Origin: Arcobacter sp. LA11
GTDB taxonomy: Bacteria > Campylobacterota > Campylobacteria > Campylobacterales > Arcobacteraceae
Direction: 5' to 3'
NCBI RefSeq assembly: GCF_001895145.1
Contig: NZ_BDIR01000001.1
Location: 62,001 to 126,000 of the forward strand
Length of the DNA: 64,000 nt
The translations under genes were made by a program, and so were the position numbers. Shown piece after piece: positions 25,577-32,590 of this stretch; position 1 is the stretch's first letter; each line of letters opens with the position of its first letter. The notes under the pieces are model-generated. The model searched no databases. It saw only the letters and a list, made by a program, of their open reading frames with translations, and was not told the origin of the DNA.

Positions 25577-25639
25577 CCAATCACCGCCTTGACCTTAACA
25601 AAAATAAACATCATAAAATCTCTTTTTGGAGTTCACAAT

Positions 25640-26203
25640 ATGGAAAATACTTTAAGTAAAAATATTCTAATTGCTTGGGAAAATACAAAAAATAATTTGG
25701 AAACAAAAATTTCATCTGAAAAAACTCTAGTTTTTAGGTTCTCTATGGAATTATCTAAATTATATAATTGCAGAGATATATTTATTGACTTTGAATATCA
25801 AGCTTATACTGAGATAGAAACTAAAGATAAATATTTAGATTTATTAGTTTATGAATTGGCTAACAAAGAAAAAAAATATGCAATTGAATTTAAAGCTCCT
25901 ACTAAATCAATAAAAGGGAATTCTAATCAAACTGAGACACGAGAGAAAATATATAAAGATATAGCAAGATTAAAATATTTAAAAAGTCATAAGAATTTCA
26001 CTGCATGTATTTTTTTTATGATTACAGATGAAAAGCCTTATGTTAATAAAAGTGAAAATAGAGATAATACTTATGACACCTCTATGGGACATATTGGAAA
26101 TTTGAATAAGTTTACTGAAAAATATGCAATAGAGAATTTTCAATTTACTTTTAATTGGGAAGAAAAGAATTTGTATTATTGGTTAAATCCGATTACTATT
26201 TGA
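25640..26203 (+). CDS. Orphan protein with PD-(D/E)XK nuclease-like motif
   Basis: I do not recognise a named family. The 187-residue protein has DIFIDFEYQAYTEIE, then KYLDLLVYE and KYAIEFKAPTKS, a spacing D-x(about 15)-E-x-K that matches the PD-(D/E)XK core of restriction enzymes and related nucleases. A conserved-looking arginine/lysine helix (TREKIYKDIARLKYL) follows, as in that fold. No methyltransferase or toxin-antitoxin partner is adjacent. Start ATG 25640 follows GGAG by 9 bp. It is isolated between two palindromic repeat blocks. Nuclease activity is a hypothesis from the motif only. Confidence 0.6.
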   Translation: MENTLSKNILIAWENTKNNLETKISSEKTLVFRFSMELSKLYNCRDIFIDFEYQAYTEIETKDKYLDLLVYELANKEKKYAIEFKAPTKSIKGNSNQTETREKIYKDIARLKYLKSHKNFTACIFFMITDEKPYVNKSENRDNTYDTSMGHIGNLNKFTEKYAIENFQFTFNWEEKNLYYWLNPITI

Positions 26204-26218
26204 TTTAAATCCCAGCCC

Positions 26219-26361
26219 TTGTCAAAGCCGAAAGTTTTATAACTATTTTCGAAAAAGACCGAGAATGTCTGAGTAATAAAAGGTACTAAATATACCTTTT
26301 ATTACGAGTTTCACAGGTCAGAAAATATTTCTAAAACTGTAGGGGACTTCAGCTTTGACAA
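26219..26361. repeat. 143-bp long imperfect palindrome (MITE-like)
   Basis: TTGTCAAAGC (26219-26228) is inverted as GCTTTGACAA (26352-26361). Successive inner pairs share nearly the same centre: AGTTTTA/TAAAACT, TATTTTC/GAAAATA, GACC/GGTC, and a perfect 13-bp stem GTAATAAAAGGTA (26273-26285) with TACCTTTTATTAC (26293-26305) around a 7-nt loop. No clear target-site duplication is seen. It is a miniature inverted-repeat element or a structured RNA. Confidence 0.7.
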
Positions 26362-26381
26362 CTCGGCTTGTTGCTTTTTGC

Positions 26382-26430
26382 ACTACTTTTTTCAACAAAA
26401 AAGTAGTAAAGCGAAGAACGCTAGTTCTTC
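26382..26430. repeat. Two adjacent hairpins upstream of the small membrane genes
   Basis: ACTACTTTTTT (26382-26392), CAAC loop, AAAAAAGTAGT (26397-26407) is perfect over 11 bp and extends through GCTTT/AAAGC. GAAGAAC (26413-26419), GCTA, GTTCTTC (26424-26430) follows at once. Together with the preceding element these fill the 305-bp gap 26204-26508, which holds no gene. Confidence 0.7.
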
Positions 26431-26508
26431 AAGAGGGAAAAGTACATATAAAGAAAATATAATAATAAAACTTATACAATATACCTAAACTCATATAAGG
26501 AGTACTAA

Positions 26509-26757
26509 ATGGTCTTCTCTTTTACAATTTTTCTAATCATAAATTTCATAGTCACATACAAACTTCTAAAAGATGAATATTATGAAAAAAGACAAAAAAC
26601 AATCCAACTTTTTATAATATGGCTATTACCCATCTTGGGTGCAATTCTTGTATACCTATTTTTAAATAGAGAAAAAGATAAAAAGAATTCATATGGTGGA
26701 GGAATTGACCCTGGCTATTATGATTCAGGAAGTGGCACCTCTGGCGGTGGAGATTAG
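26509..26757 (+). CDS. Small two-helix membrane protein with glycine-rich tail
   Basis: Protein of 82 residues not matched to a family with certainty. A first helix (FSFTIFLIINFIVTYKLL), a short basic loop, a second helix (IQLFIIWLLPILGAILVYLFL), then a charged stretch and a Gly/Ser-rich end (SYGGGIDPGYYDSG). The helix pair with a LPxxGA motif recalls the phospholipase D N-terminal (PLDc_N) module, without the rest. Strong ribosome site AAGGAG 9 bp upstream. The next gene starts 3 bp after the stop, so they are co-transcribed. Confidence 0.65.
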   Translation: MVFSFTIFLIINFIVTYKLLKDEYYEKRQKTIQLFIIWLLPILGAILVYLFLNREKDKKNSYGGGIDPGYYDSGSGTSGGGD

Positions 26758-26760
26758 TAA

Positions 26761-27147
26761 ATGCTAAATTATGATGATTTCAAACCTAAAAATATTTTTA
26801 AAAAAGATAGTAAAGGAAATAATATTTTCTTCTTTCTTTTTAGTGGTTATATAATAGAAGATGAAAGAAAAAAAGATAAGCTAATTGACTTAATGGGTTC
26901 TAGGTATTTTTATTTATCATTTAAACCTCCTATGTTATTAATTAGTATGTTAATTGGATTTAAAGTATTAGTTATAGCACATTTTATGTATGATTTATCT
27001 ATGTTTTCTAGTGAAACATTATTTGTATATACGGGAATTTTCATATATTTATTTTTTCTTACTATTTATTTACTGAGAATTATTTTTACACTTAAAGGTT
27101 GTAGTAAAATAACAAAAGATGAAAAAGTTTGGATAGAAAAAAACTGA
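26761..27147 (+). CDS. Small membrane protein of unknown function
   Basis: Protein of 128 residues with a charged N-terminus (DDFKPKNIFKKDSKG), a weakly hydrophobic FFFLFSGYII, and two clear helices (PPMLLISMLIGFKVLVIAHF and LFVYTGIFIYLFFLTIYLL). C-terminus is basic and cytoplasmic in the likely topology. No motif is recognised. It follows the previous gene by 3 bp and lacks its own strong ribosome site, which suggests coupling. Confidence 0.6.
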   Translation: MLNYDDFKPKNIFKKDSKGNNIFFFLFSGYIIEDERKKDKLIDLMGSRYFYLSFKPPMLLISMLIGFKVLVIAHFMYDLSMFSSETLFVYTGIFIYLFFLTIYLLRIIFTLKGCSKITKDEKVWIEKN

Positions 27148-27247
27148 TAAAATGAATATTTCTTTAAAAAAAGCTCTATTAAAAGTATATATAATAATTA
27201 AATCATAATATCTTAGCTAAACTACACTCTTCACATTGGAGCAAAAA

Positions 27248-27511
27248 ATGAACACAGAAAAAGAATGCGAACAAATCTTCGATAGCCTAAGAAAAGTCCT
27301 CTTCTACGTAGGACATGGAAAATACAACGACTATATGACTTTAGAAGAAGTTCAAGCTATCAAAACCACACTAGAAAAAATTCTTGATATAGAAAAAGAA
27401 TATGAACAAACTACAACTATAGAAGAAAAAGAACTTATCTATAAAAGATTAGAACCTTTCAAAACTTTTAGTATCAAAGATTTTATAGATTATAAAATAG
27501 AAACTATATAA
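27248..27511 (+). CDS. Short helical protein, paralogue A of an 87-residue family
   Basis: 87 residues, strongly charged and helical, ending FKTFSIKDFIDYKIETI. It aligns along its length with the 87-residue protein at 31223: both have IFDSLRK/KR-x2-L, GKYN, EE/ED-x5-IK, and end F-S-I-[KR]-D-F-[IM]-[DE]-Y-K-I-E-x-I. ATG 27248 after TTGGAG is chosen, which gives exactly the paralogue's length. Function unknown; it stands alone. Confidence 0.75.
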   Translation: MNTEKECEQIFDSLRKVLFYVGHGKYNDYMTLEEVQAIKTTLEKILDIEKEYEQTTTIEEKELIYKRLEPFKTFSIKDFIDYKIETI

Positions 27512-27592
27512 AACTATTTTGATAAATTTGTGATAAACATATAAACTGACATAAAACTCCTACGAAAAAACAAAAAATAGATGTAATATATC

Positions 27593-27598
27593 TATAAT
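27593..27598 (+). promoter_or_regulatory. -10 element for the 37-residue protein
   Basis: TATAAT at 27593-27598 predicts a start near 27605, giving a 25-nt leader with a GGGAG ribosome site before ATG 27630. No convincing -35. Confidence 0.5.
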
Positions 27599-27629
27599 AA
27601 GAATTATTTCAACTTTTCGGGAGAAGAAG

Positions 27630-27743
27630 ATGAGCAATACTACAAGAACAGAAGAATCTAAAACACTAAGAAACTACACTATTTTTACTGTAATATTTTC
27701 AGCTACTATAGTAAGTGGATTTTTTTTGGTACTAGTTAAATAG
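27630..27743 (+). CDS. 37-residue single-helix membrane protein
   Basis: A short open reading frame starting MSNTTRTEESKTLRNYT and followed by one membrane helix (IFTVIFSATIVSGFFLVLVK). It has its own promoter-like TATAAT and a strong GGGAGAAGAAG ribosome site, so it looks like a genuine small gene. Small one-helix proteins often stabilise larger membrane complexes, but no partner is identifiable here. Confidence 0.6.
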   Translation: MSNTTRTEESKTLRNYTIFTVIFSATIVSGFFLVLVK

Positions 27744-27771
27744 TAAAAAAATTGATATTCTTTTTTCATTG

Positions 27772-27795
27772 TGATATCCTCAAAAAAGGATATCA
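27772..27795. terminator. Hairpin between convergent genes
   Basis: TGATATCC (27772-27779) pairs with GGATATCA (27788-27795) across 8 nt, extendable with CAAT/ATTG past a bulge. It lies between the 37-residue gene and lysE, which converge. T-tracts are weak on both sides, so terminator function is probable but not certain. Confidence 0.4.
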
Positions 27796-27826
27796 TCAAT
27801 ATGTAAATTAAGTGTTTAGTAAAAAA

Positions 27827-28444
27827 CTATTCTAAAATAATAGGTAATACAGAAGCAACTAAAAGTATTGCCATTATAATATTTAATACTCTAACAATCT
27901 TTTCGTCTTTTACAAAACGTTTTAAGACAACTCCACCAGCTGTCCATGCATTAGTTGAAAAGATAGACGATAAAAGATAAATAAGAGCTATTATAACAAC
28001 TTGTGTAAAACTTTCATCCTTTGATGTGACAAAGATAGATATGGCTGTTATGGCCATTATCCAAGCTTTTGGATTTACCCATTGAAATGCTGCACTTTGA
28101 ATAAAAGTAAAAGGTTTACTCTCTTCACCTTCTTTTACTTCCAAGGTACTTTTATTTGTAGCAATTTTAAATGCCATCCAAAATAGATATAAAATTCCAA
28201 CTACTTTTAAAATTGTAAATATCACAGGAAACTTTTCAAAAACAATTCCAAGTCCTAATCCAACAAGAAGAACCATAAAAGGGAAACCTAACATGATACC
28301 AAGCATATGAGGAATCGTTCTTTTATATCCAAAAGTTAGCCCAGAAGACAAAAGCATGATATTGTTTGGTCCTGGAGTTGATACAGTTGATAAGGTAAAT
28401 GTTGCTATTGAAAGTAACATTGCTACAGTGTAAAACTCTTCCAT
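27827..28444 (-). CDS. LysE/RhtB-family amino-acid exporter
   Basis: 205 residues, six helices, with the family signature STPGPNNIMLLSSGLTFGYKR near the N-terminus and QWVNPKAWIMAITAIS in the middle. The family exports basic amino acids or homoserine/threonine; substrate not decidable. Its ATG follows the TAA of the EamA gene with no gap, so the two exporters are translated from one mRNA, divergent from an AraC regulator. Confidence 0.88.
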   Translation of the reverse strand: MEEFYTVAMLLSIATFTLSTVSTPGPNNIMLLSSGLTFGYKRTIPHMLGIMLGFPFMVLLVGLGLGIVFEKFPVIFTILKVVGILYLFWMAFKIATNKSTLEVKEGEESKPFTFIQSAAFQWVNPKAWIMAITAISIFVTSKDESFTQVVIIALIYLLSSIFSTNAWTAGGVVLKRFVKDEKIVRVLNIIMAILLVASVLPIILE

Positions 28445-29326
28445 TTATACTCCTTCATAGTTTTTTATAAATATTCTATTTCCATAAAGATTAACAATCA
28501 ATGCAGAAATGATTATAAAAGAGGCAAGAATTTTTATAAAACCTATCTCTTCCCCAAAAATTAAATATGAACCTAATAATCCAAATATAGGTACAAGTAG
28601 AGCGGTTGGTGCAACACTTGAAGCAGGATATTTATGTAATAGACTATTCCATATCCAATATCCAAAAAGTGTAGTAGGATAGACTTGGAACACTATTGAA
28701 AATATGGCTATATTATCAAGGTTTTCAAAAAAGTCTGTAAATACAATATTTCCTTGTGTTATATATCCTAATATAAATAATGGAATAGGAGAAAATAAAC
28801 TTGCCCATACCATAAATGAAAATACATTTTTTGTGCCTGCTTTTTTTATTATAATATTTGTAAAGCTCATAGATACAGCTGCAATAAGAACTAAGATTAG
28901 ACCTATTATAGTAACAGAACCATCTGTTACAGTAATAATTAATGTTAATCCTAATAATGCAATCGCAAATGCAAGTTTTTTAGAAATATCTATTGTTTCA
29001 TTTAACATTATACTTGCAAGGATTACTGTAAAAAATATACTCATTTGTAAAACAAGTGAAGCCATTCCAGCTGATATTCCAAAGTATATACCTAAAGAGA
29101 CTATTCCCCAAAGTCCAACACCAAAGAGTAGACCATAACTGATAATATATTTTAAATGAACTTGTGGTCTTTTTATAAAAAAGACTAAGGGAATAGCACA
29201 AAATAAAAACCTAAGTCCAGAGAGTATAAAAGGGTCAAGGGAAGCTAGTCCTAGCTTAATTACAGAAAAATTTATGCCCCAAATGAAGGTAACCAAAACT
29301 GCTAAAATTAAATCATTTTTCTTCAT
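28445..29326 (-). CDS. EamA/DMT-family exporter, first gene of an exporter pair
   Basis: 293 residues with ten helices and two EamA repeats: LAVLVTFIWGINFSVIKLGL at the start and VFQVYPTTLFGYWIWNSLL followed by APTALLVPIFGLLGSYLIFGE in the second half, close to the YdcZ/EamA O-acetylserine-cysteine branch. Substrate unknown. Start ATG 29326, preceded by AAAAAGGAGTAGTATA. Divergent from the AraC-type gene. Confidence 0.86.
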   Translation of the reverse strand: MKKNDLILAVLVTFIWGINFSVIKLGLASLDPFILSGLRFLFCAIPLVFFIKRPQVHLKYIISYGLLFGVGLWGIVSLGIYFGISAGMASLVLQMSIFFTVILASIMLNETIDISKKLAFAIALLGLTLIITVTDGSVTIIGLILVLIAAVSMSFTNIIIKKAGTKNVFSFMVWASLFSPIPLFILGYITQGNIVFTDFFENLDNIAIFSIVFQVYPTTLFGYWIWNSLLHKYPASSVAPTALLVPIFGLLGSYLIFGEEIGFIKILASFIIISALIVNLYGNRIFIKNYEGV

Positions 29327-29476
29327 TATACTACTCCTTTTTAGATTTTTATTAATAGAAAAATAATTTTAGCAATTAAATTTTTTTTATTCTTCACATA
29401 TAATGTGATAAAAGTTATCTATAATTGTTATAAAATATAACTTTTTATGTTAAAATTACTAACAATAAGGAATAAA

Positions 29477-30361
29477 ATGCAAAAAAGAAGTACATATAAT
29501 AAAAATGTTCAAATAGCAAATAATACTATGTACTATATTTATGAGCATATAGATACGGATATAAATATTGATGATTTAGCTTTAGAGTTTAATCTTAGTA
29601 AGTTTCATTTTCATAAAATATTTAAAGAGATAATGGGCGTAAATATTTATGAAACAATAAAATCTATAAGATTACAAAAAGCGTCAAATCTTCTTTTGAC
29701 TAATAAGTATTCAACTATAACAGAAATTGCAAATATGTGTGGATATAGTTCTCAGACTTCTTTTATCCGAGCTTTTAAAGAGAGGTTTCATCAAACTCCA
29801 AAGCAGTGGCGTAAAGGTGGATACAAAGAGTACTCAAAAAATATTTTAGATAATTCAAAAATATCATATTATGAGAAGTCGGATTTTGAAAAAATAGAGC
29901 CTAAAATAGTTAAAACAAAAGCTAAGGCTATGTATTATATTAGAAATAAAGGTTATATTACAAATGAAGTCAAAAGAGTATGGCAGAAACTTCAAGCATG
30001 GGTCTATACGAATGATATAAAAGAGTATGAAGAAGTTGCAATTTATCATGATAATCCAGCTATTACTTCCCATGCAGATTGTTTTTATGTTGCAGGAGTT
30101 ATTCCAAAAGATGATAAAGATTTATCAAATACTAATCTTCCTCATTTTTATACTCCAGAGGCCTTATATGCAACTTTTGAGATAAATGGGAAGATTGGTG
30201 ATGCTCTTAGATTTATCCAATGGGCATATCATGATTGGTTACCAAAAAGTGGATTTGAAACAACTACAAATCCCTCTTATGCAGTATTTAGAAAAAACCA
30301 ATTTTTAGAAGAAGATGAGAAGTTTGAGGCAACTTATTATTTACCAATTCAATATGTTTAG
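29477..30361 (+). CDS. AraC-family regulator with GyrI-like effector domain
   Basis: 294 residues. Two AraC helix-turn-helices occupy residues about 18-112 (DDLALEFNLSKFHFHKIFKE and ITEIANMCGYSSQTSFIRAF with the PKQWRKGG end). The C-terminal part, from IEPKIVKTKAKAMYYIRNKG to EATYYLPIQYV, is a GyrI-like/effector-binding domain as in Rob and SbmC-type proteins, which bind drugs. ATG 29477 follows AAGGAATAAA. Probably controls the divergent exporter pair. Confidence 0.88.
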   Translation: MQKRSTYNKNVQIANNTMYYIYEHIDTDINIDDLALEFNLSKFHFHKIFKEIMGVNIYETIKSIRLQKASNLLLTNKYSTITEIANMCGYSSQTSFIRAFKERFHQTPKQWRKGGYKEYSKNILDNSKISYYEKSDFEKIEPKIVKTKAKAMYYIRNKGYITNEVKRVWQKLQAWVYTNDIKEYEEVAIYHDNPAITSHADCFYVAGVIPKDDKDLSNTNLPHFYTPEALYATFEINGKIGDALRFIQWAYHDWLPKSGFETTTNPSYAVFRKNQFLEEDEKFEATYYLPIQYV

Positions 30362-30427
30362 AGTTTTGATTTAAACAAAAACTAAAAGCATTTTGCTAAA
30401 CTATTTTACTTTAATATGGAGAGATAA

Positions 30428-30868
30428 ATGTTTACAGAAGTAATACAGCCACGTTTTTTAGAAACTGATGCTTTAGGGCATATAAATAACAATACTTATG
30501 GTGTTTGGTTTGAAGCTGCGCGTGATCAATTTTTCCGTATTTTTGTTCCTGATTTAGATATCAAAAAATGGAATCTTGTTATTGCACACAGTTCTTTTGA
30601 TTTTTTAAAAGAGGTATTTTTTGGAAGAGAAGTTATAGTTAAAACAGGTATCTCAAAAATAGGAAACTCTTCTGTTGATTTAATTCACTCTGTTTATCAA
30701 GATGGAAAGTTATGTACTACAGGAAAAGGAATAATGATTCATTATAATCTAGAAACAAAAAAATCTATGGCTATCCCTGATGCTATTAGATATGAGCTTG
30801 AAAAACATATGTTTACAACTCCTTGGCCAGCTACATTGAATGAATTAGAAGTTTTAGAAAAAAATTAA
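30428..30868 (+). CDS. Acyl-CoA thioesterase (4HBT hotdog family, YbgC-like)
   Basis: 146 residues. The 4-hydroxybenzoyl-CoA thioesterase motif R-x2-E-T-D-A-L-G-H-I-N-N-x2-Y is present at residues 8-23 with the catalytic aspartate. The substrate is unknown. Ribosome site GGAGAGATAA immediately precedes ATG. It is followed by a monooxygenase-fold protein after 28 bp. Confidence 0.85.
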   Translation: MFTEVIQPRFLETDALGHINNNTYGVWFEAARDQFFRIFVPDLDIKKWNLVIAHSSFDFLKEVFFGREVIVKTGISKIGNSSVDLIHSVYQDGKLCTTGKGIMIHYNLETKKSMAIPDAIRYELEKHMFTTPWPATLNELEVLEKN

Positions 30869-30896
30869 ATAAGATTTAAAAAAGGGAATAGAAAGT

Positions 30897-31193
30897 ATGA
30901 GTAATATAATTTTAGTAGTTAAAGTAAAAGTTAAAGAAGAGTTTACTCAAGAAGTTTACACATTTATGAAAGCTTTGCATAAATTAACACATGAACTAGA
31001 TAGTGGATGTATTCAGTATGATTTACATAAAGTAAAAGAAGAAGAATCGATGTTTTGTTTTATAGAAACTTGGGAAAATCAAGAGTCTTTAGATGAACAC
31101 ATGCAAAAAGGTCATTTTAAAAACTTTATGGAGTTTACAGATGGTAAAGTTGAAGAGATAAAAATAGATTTTCTAGAAAAATATGTGGAATAA
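30897..31193 (+). CDS. ABM-domain (YgiN-like) quinol monooxygenase
   Basis: 98 residues with a dimeric ferredoxin-like ABM fold: VVKVKVKEEFTQEVYTF, DSGCIQYDLHKVKEE, FIETWENQESLDEHMQKGHF. The W-E-x2-Q-x2-L-x3-H-x4-H-F pattern is typical. These enzymes oxidise small phenolic/quinol compounds or serve as stress proteins. AAAGGGAA 15 bp before ATG. Confidence 0.85.
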   Translation: MSNIILVVKVKVKEEFTQEVYTFMKALHKLTHELDSGCIQYDLHKVKEEESMFCFIETWENQESLDEHMQKGHFKNFMEFTDGKVEEIKIDFLEKYVE

Positions 31194-31222
31194 ATGTAGA
31201 TATTTATAAAAAAGGTTTATCT

Positions 31223-31486
31223 GTGAATATTGAGCAAGCAAGTCAAAATATTTTTGATAGTTTAAAACGAATACTTTTATATGCAAATGCAGGGAAATAT
31301 AACCATGTTATGCAAGTAGAAGATATAGAGCAAATTAAAAACTCAATTAATAAAATAGTAGAGTATGAAGAATCTTTTAACAATGCCATTTTAGAAGAAG
31401 AAAAAATAGAAATTTATAATAAAATCAAAAAATATAAAAACTTTTCTATTCGTGATTTTATGGAATATAAAATAGAGAGAATTTAA
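31223..31486 (+). CDS. Short helical protein, paralogue B of an 87-residue family
   Basis: 87 residues starting GTG 31223, with AAGG 8 bp before. It is homologous along its whole length to the protein at 27248: IFDSLKRILLYANAGKYN, then a charged helix, then NFSIRDFMEYKIERI. Both are predicted all-helical and soluble. Identity is moderate, so the duplication is not recent. Function unknown. Confidence 0.75.
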   Translation: MNIEQASQNIFDSLKRILLYANAGKYNHVMQVEDIEQIKNSINKIVEYEESFNNAILEEEKIEIYNKIKKYKNFSIRDFMEYKIERI

Positions 31487-31493
31487 ATCAAGT

Positions 31494-31534
31494 AATAAAG
31501 AAGAAGAGTTATTTTAAAACTCATCTTCTTTATT
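31494..31534. terminator. Bidirectional terminator between convergent genes
   Basis: AATAAAGAAGA (31494-31504) pairs with TCTTCTTTATT (31524-31534), and GAGTT with AACTC inside, leaving a 7-nt loop. The stem crosses the end of the cytochrome gene. Serves both the 87-residue gene and the cytochrome gene. Confidence 0.7.
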
Positions 31535-31996
31535 ATAGTATTTATTTACTCCATTAAAACCTTCTAAAAAGTATAAAAAGAAAGTAACATCTTCAACCTC
31601 TTCATCTGAAATTTTACCCTTCATACTAGGCATTGTATCAAAGTGTCTAATTACACCAGGAAGACAGATAGTTTTGGCTTTATCTGGATTATTAATATAA
31701 TCTTTTACAAAATCTGCTGTTTCTATCAAATGAAACTCTACATCTTCTCTATCACCTATTTGTTGTTTTAGTCTAAATGATATTTCATTTCCAGTTGGGG
31801 CTTTTAGATTTAGTAATTTATTATCTTCTTCTATAAAGTTTTGCATAAGAAGTCCTATTGGCATAGACTTGACATGACATTCGCTACATTTATTTTCAAA
31901 GATTTTTTCACCAATTTGATAACGTTCTTTATCAAACTCTTCAGGAAGTGCAAAAAGTGAACTTATAAACAAGATAATTAAAAATAAAACTTTCAT
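31514..31996 (-). CDS. Periplasmic monohaem c-type cytochrome
   Basis: 160 residues with signal peptide MKVLFLIILFISSLFA. Haem attaches at C37-x2-C40-H41 (NKCSECH), and FDTMPSMKGKISDEE supplies the methionine axial ligand. Likely electron carrier in the periplasm; the redox partner is unknown. Good GAAGGAG site. It follows the HPHV-motif periplasmic protein by 32 bp on the same strand, suggesting co-expression. Confidence 0.88.
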   Translation of the reverse strand: MKVLFLIILFISSLFALPEEFDKERYQIGEKIFENKCSECHVKSMPIGLLMQNFIEEDNKLLNLKAPTGNEISFRLKQQIGDREDVEFHLIETADFVKDYINNPDKAKTICLPGVIRHFDTMPSMKGKISDEEVEDVTFFLYFLEGFNGVNKYYNKEDEF

Positions 31997-32028
31997 AATT
32001 TCTCCTTCTTTTAAGATAAATTTGTATT

Positions 32029-32385
32029 TTATTGTATTTCTACAACAGCTTCTTTACCACCATATCCATGAACTAGGTCATGAGCTCTTATTATTACTGA
32101 GTTTATATTTTTGGGAATTTTTACATTTGAAATACTTCTTGTAAAAGGTTGTTCATCTACGTGGGGATGATGAAGTATTCTAGTTGCAATGATTTTTCTA
32201 TCGGGTGTTAATATTTCATATCTATTTGCGAAATGTTTCCATCCTGTATCTTCATGTTTAATAGTTACAAAAAAAGTACATGAATTATACTTAGAACATA
32301 TAGATTTTACTTTTAATACATCGGCTTTATTTGCATAAAGAAAACCAGTTAAAAATATGCTTAGAATGATAAGTAAACGTAACAT
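32029..32385 (-). CDS. Secreted protein with HHPHVDEQPFTRS motif, function unknown
   Basis: 118 residues with signal peptide MLRLLIILSIFLTGFLYA. Mature part has two cysteines (SICSKYNSC) and the histidine-rich stretch RILHHPHVDEQPFTRSIS, then a C-terminal AHDLVHGYGGKEAVV. The motif looks conserved and could coordinate a metal, but I cannot name the family securely. It precedes a cytochrome c gene. Confidence 0.7.
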   Translation of the reverse strand: MLRLLIILSIFLTGFLYANKADVLKVKSICSKYNSCTFFVTIKHEDTGWKHFANRYEILTPDRKIIATRILHHPHVDEQPFTRSISNVKIPKNINSVIIRAHDLVHGYGGKEAVVEIQ

Positions 32386-32590
32386 TTAAACTCCTTAATA
32401 AATATATCAATAGATTATAATAAAAAGAGAAAAATTTAAACTTAGATTTTAAATATAATATTTTCCTACAAAATAAAATGTCTTACAAATGGCTCAATTT
32501 TTTTAGGAAATAACAAAAATGAAATTTAATTTCAAACAAAATTGATGAATAATAAGCTAAAATAATCAGAAATATAAATAAAGATTACCT

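Noticed and set aside
25589-25639. Upstream start for the PD-(D/E)XK-like protein
   Set aside because: ATG 25640 has a GGAG site; the longer reading would start in the region following the palindrome without one.
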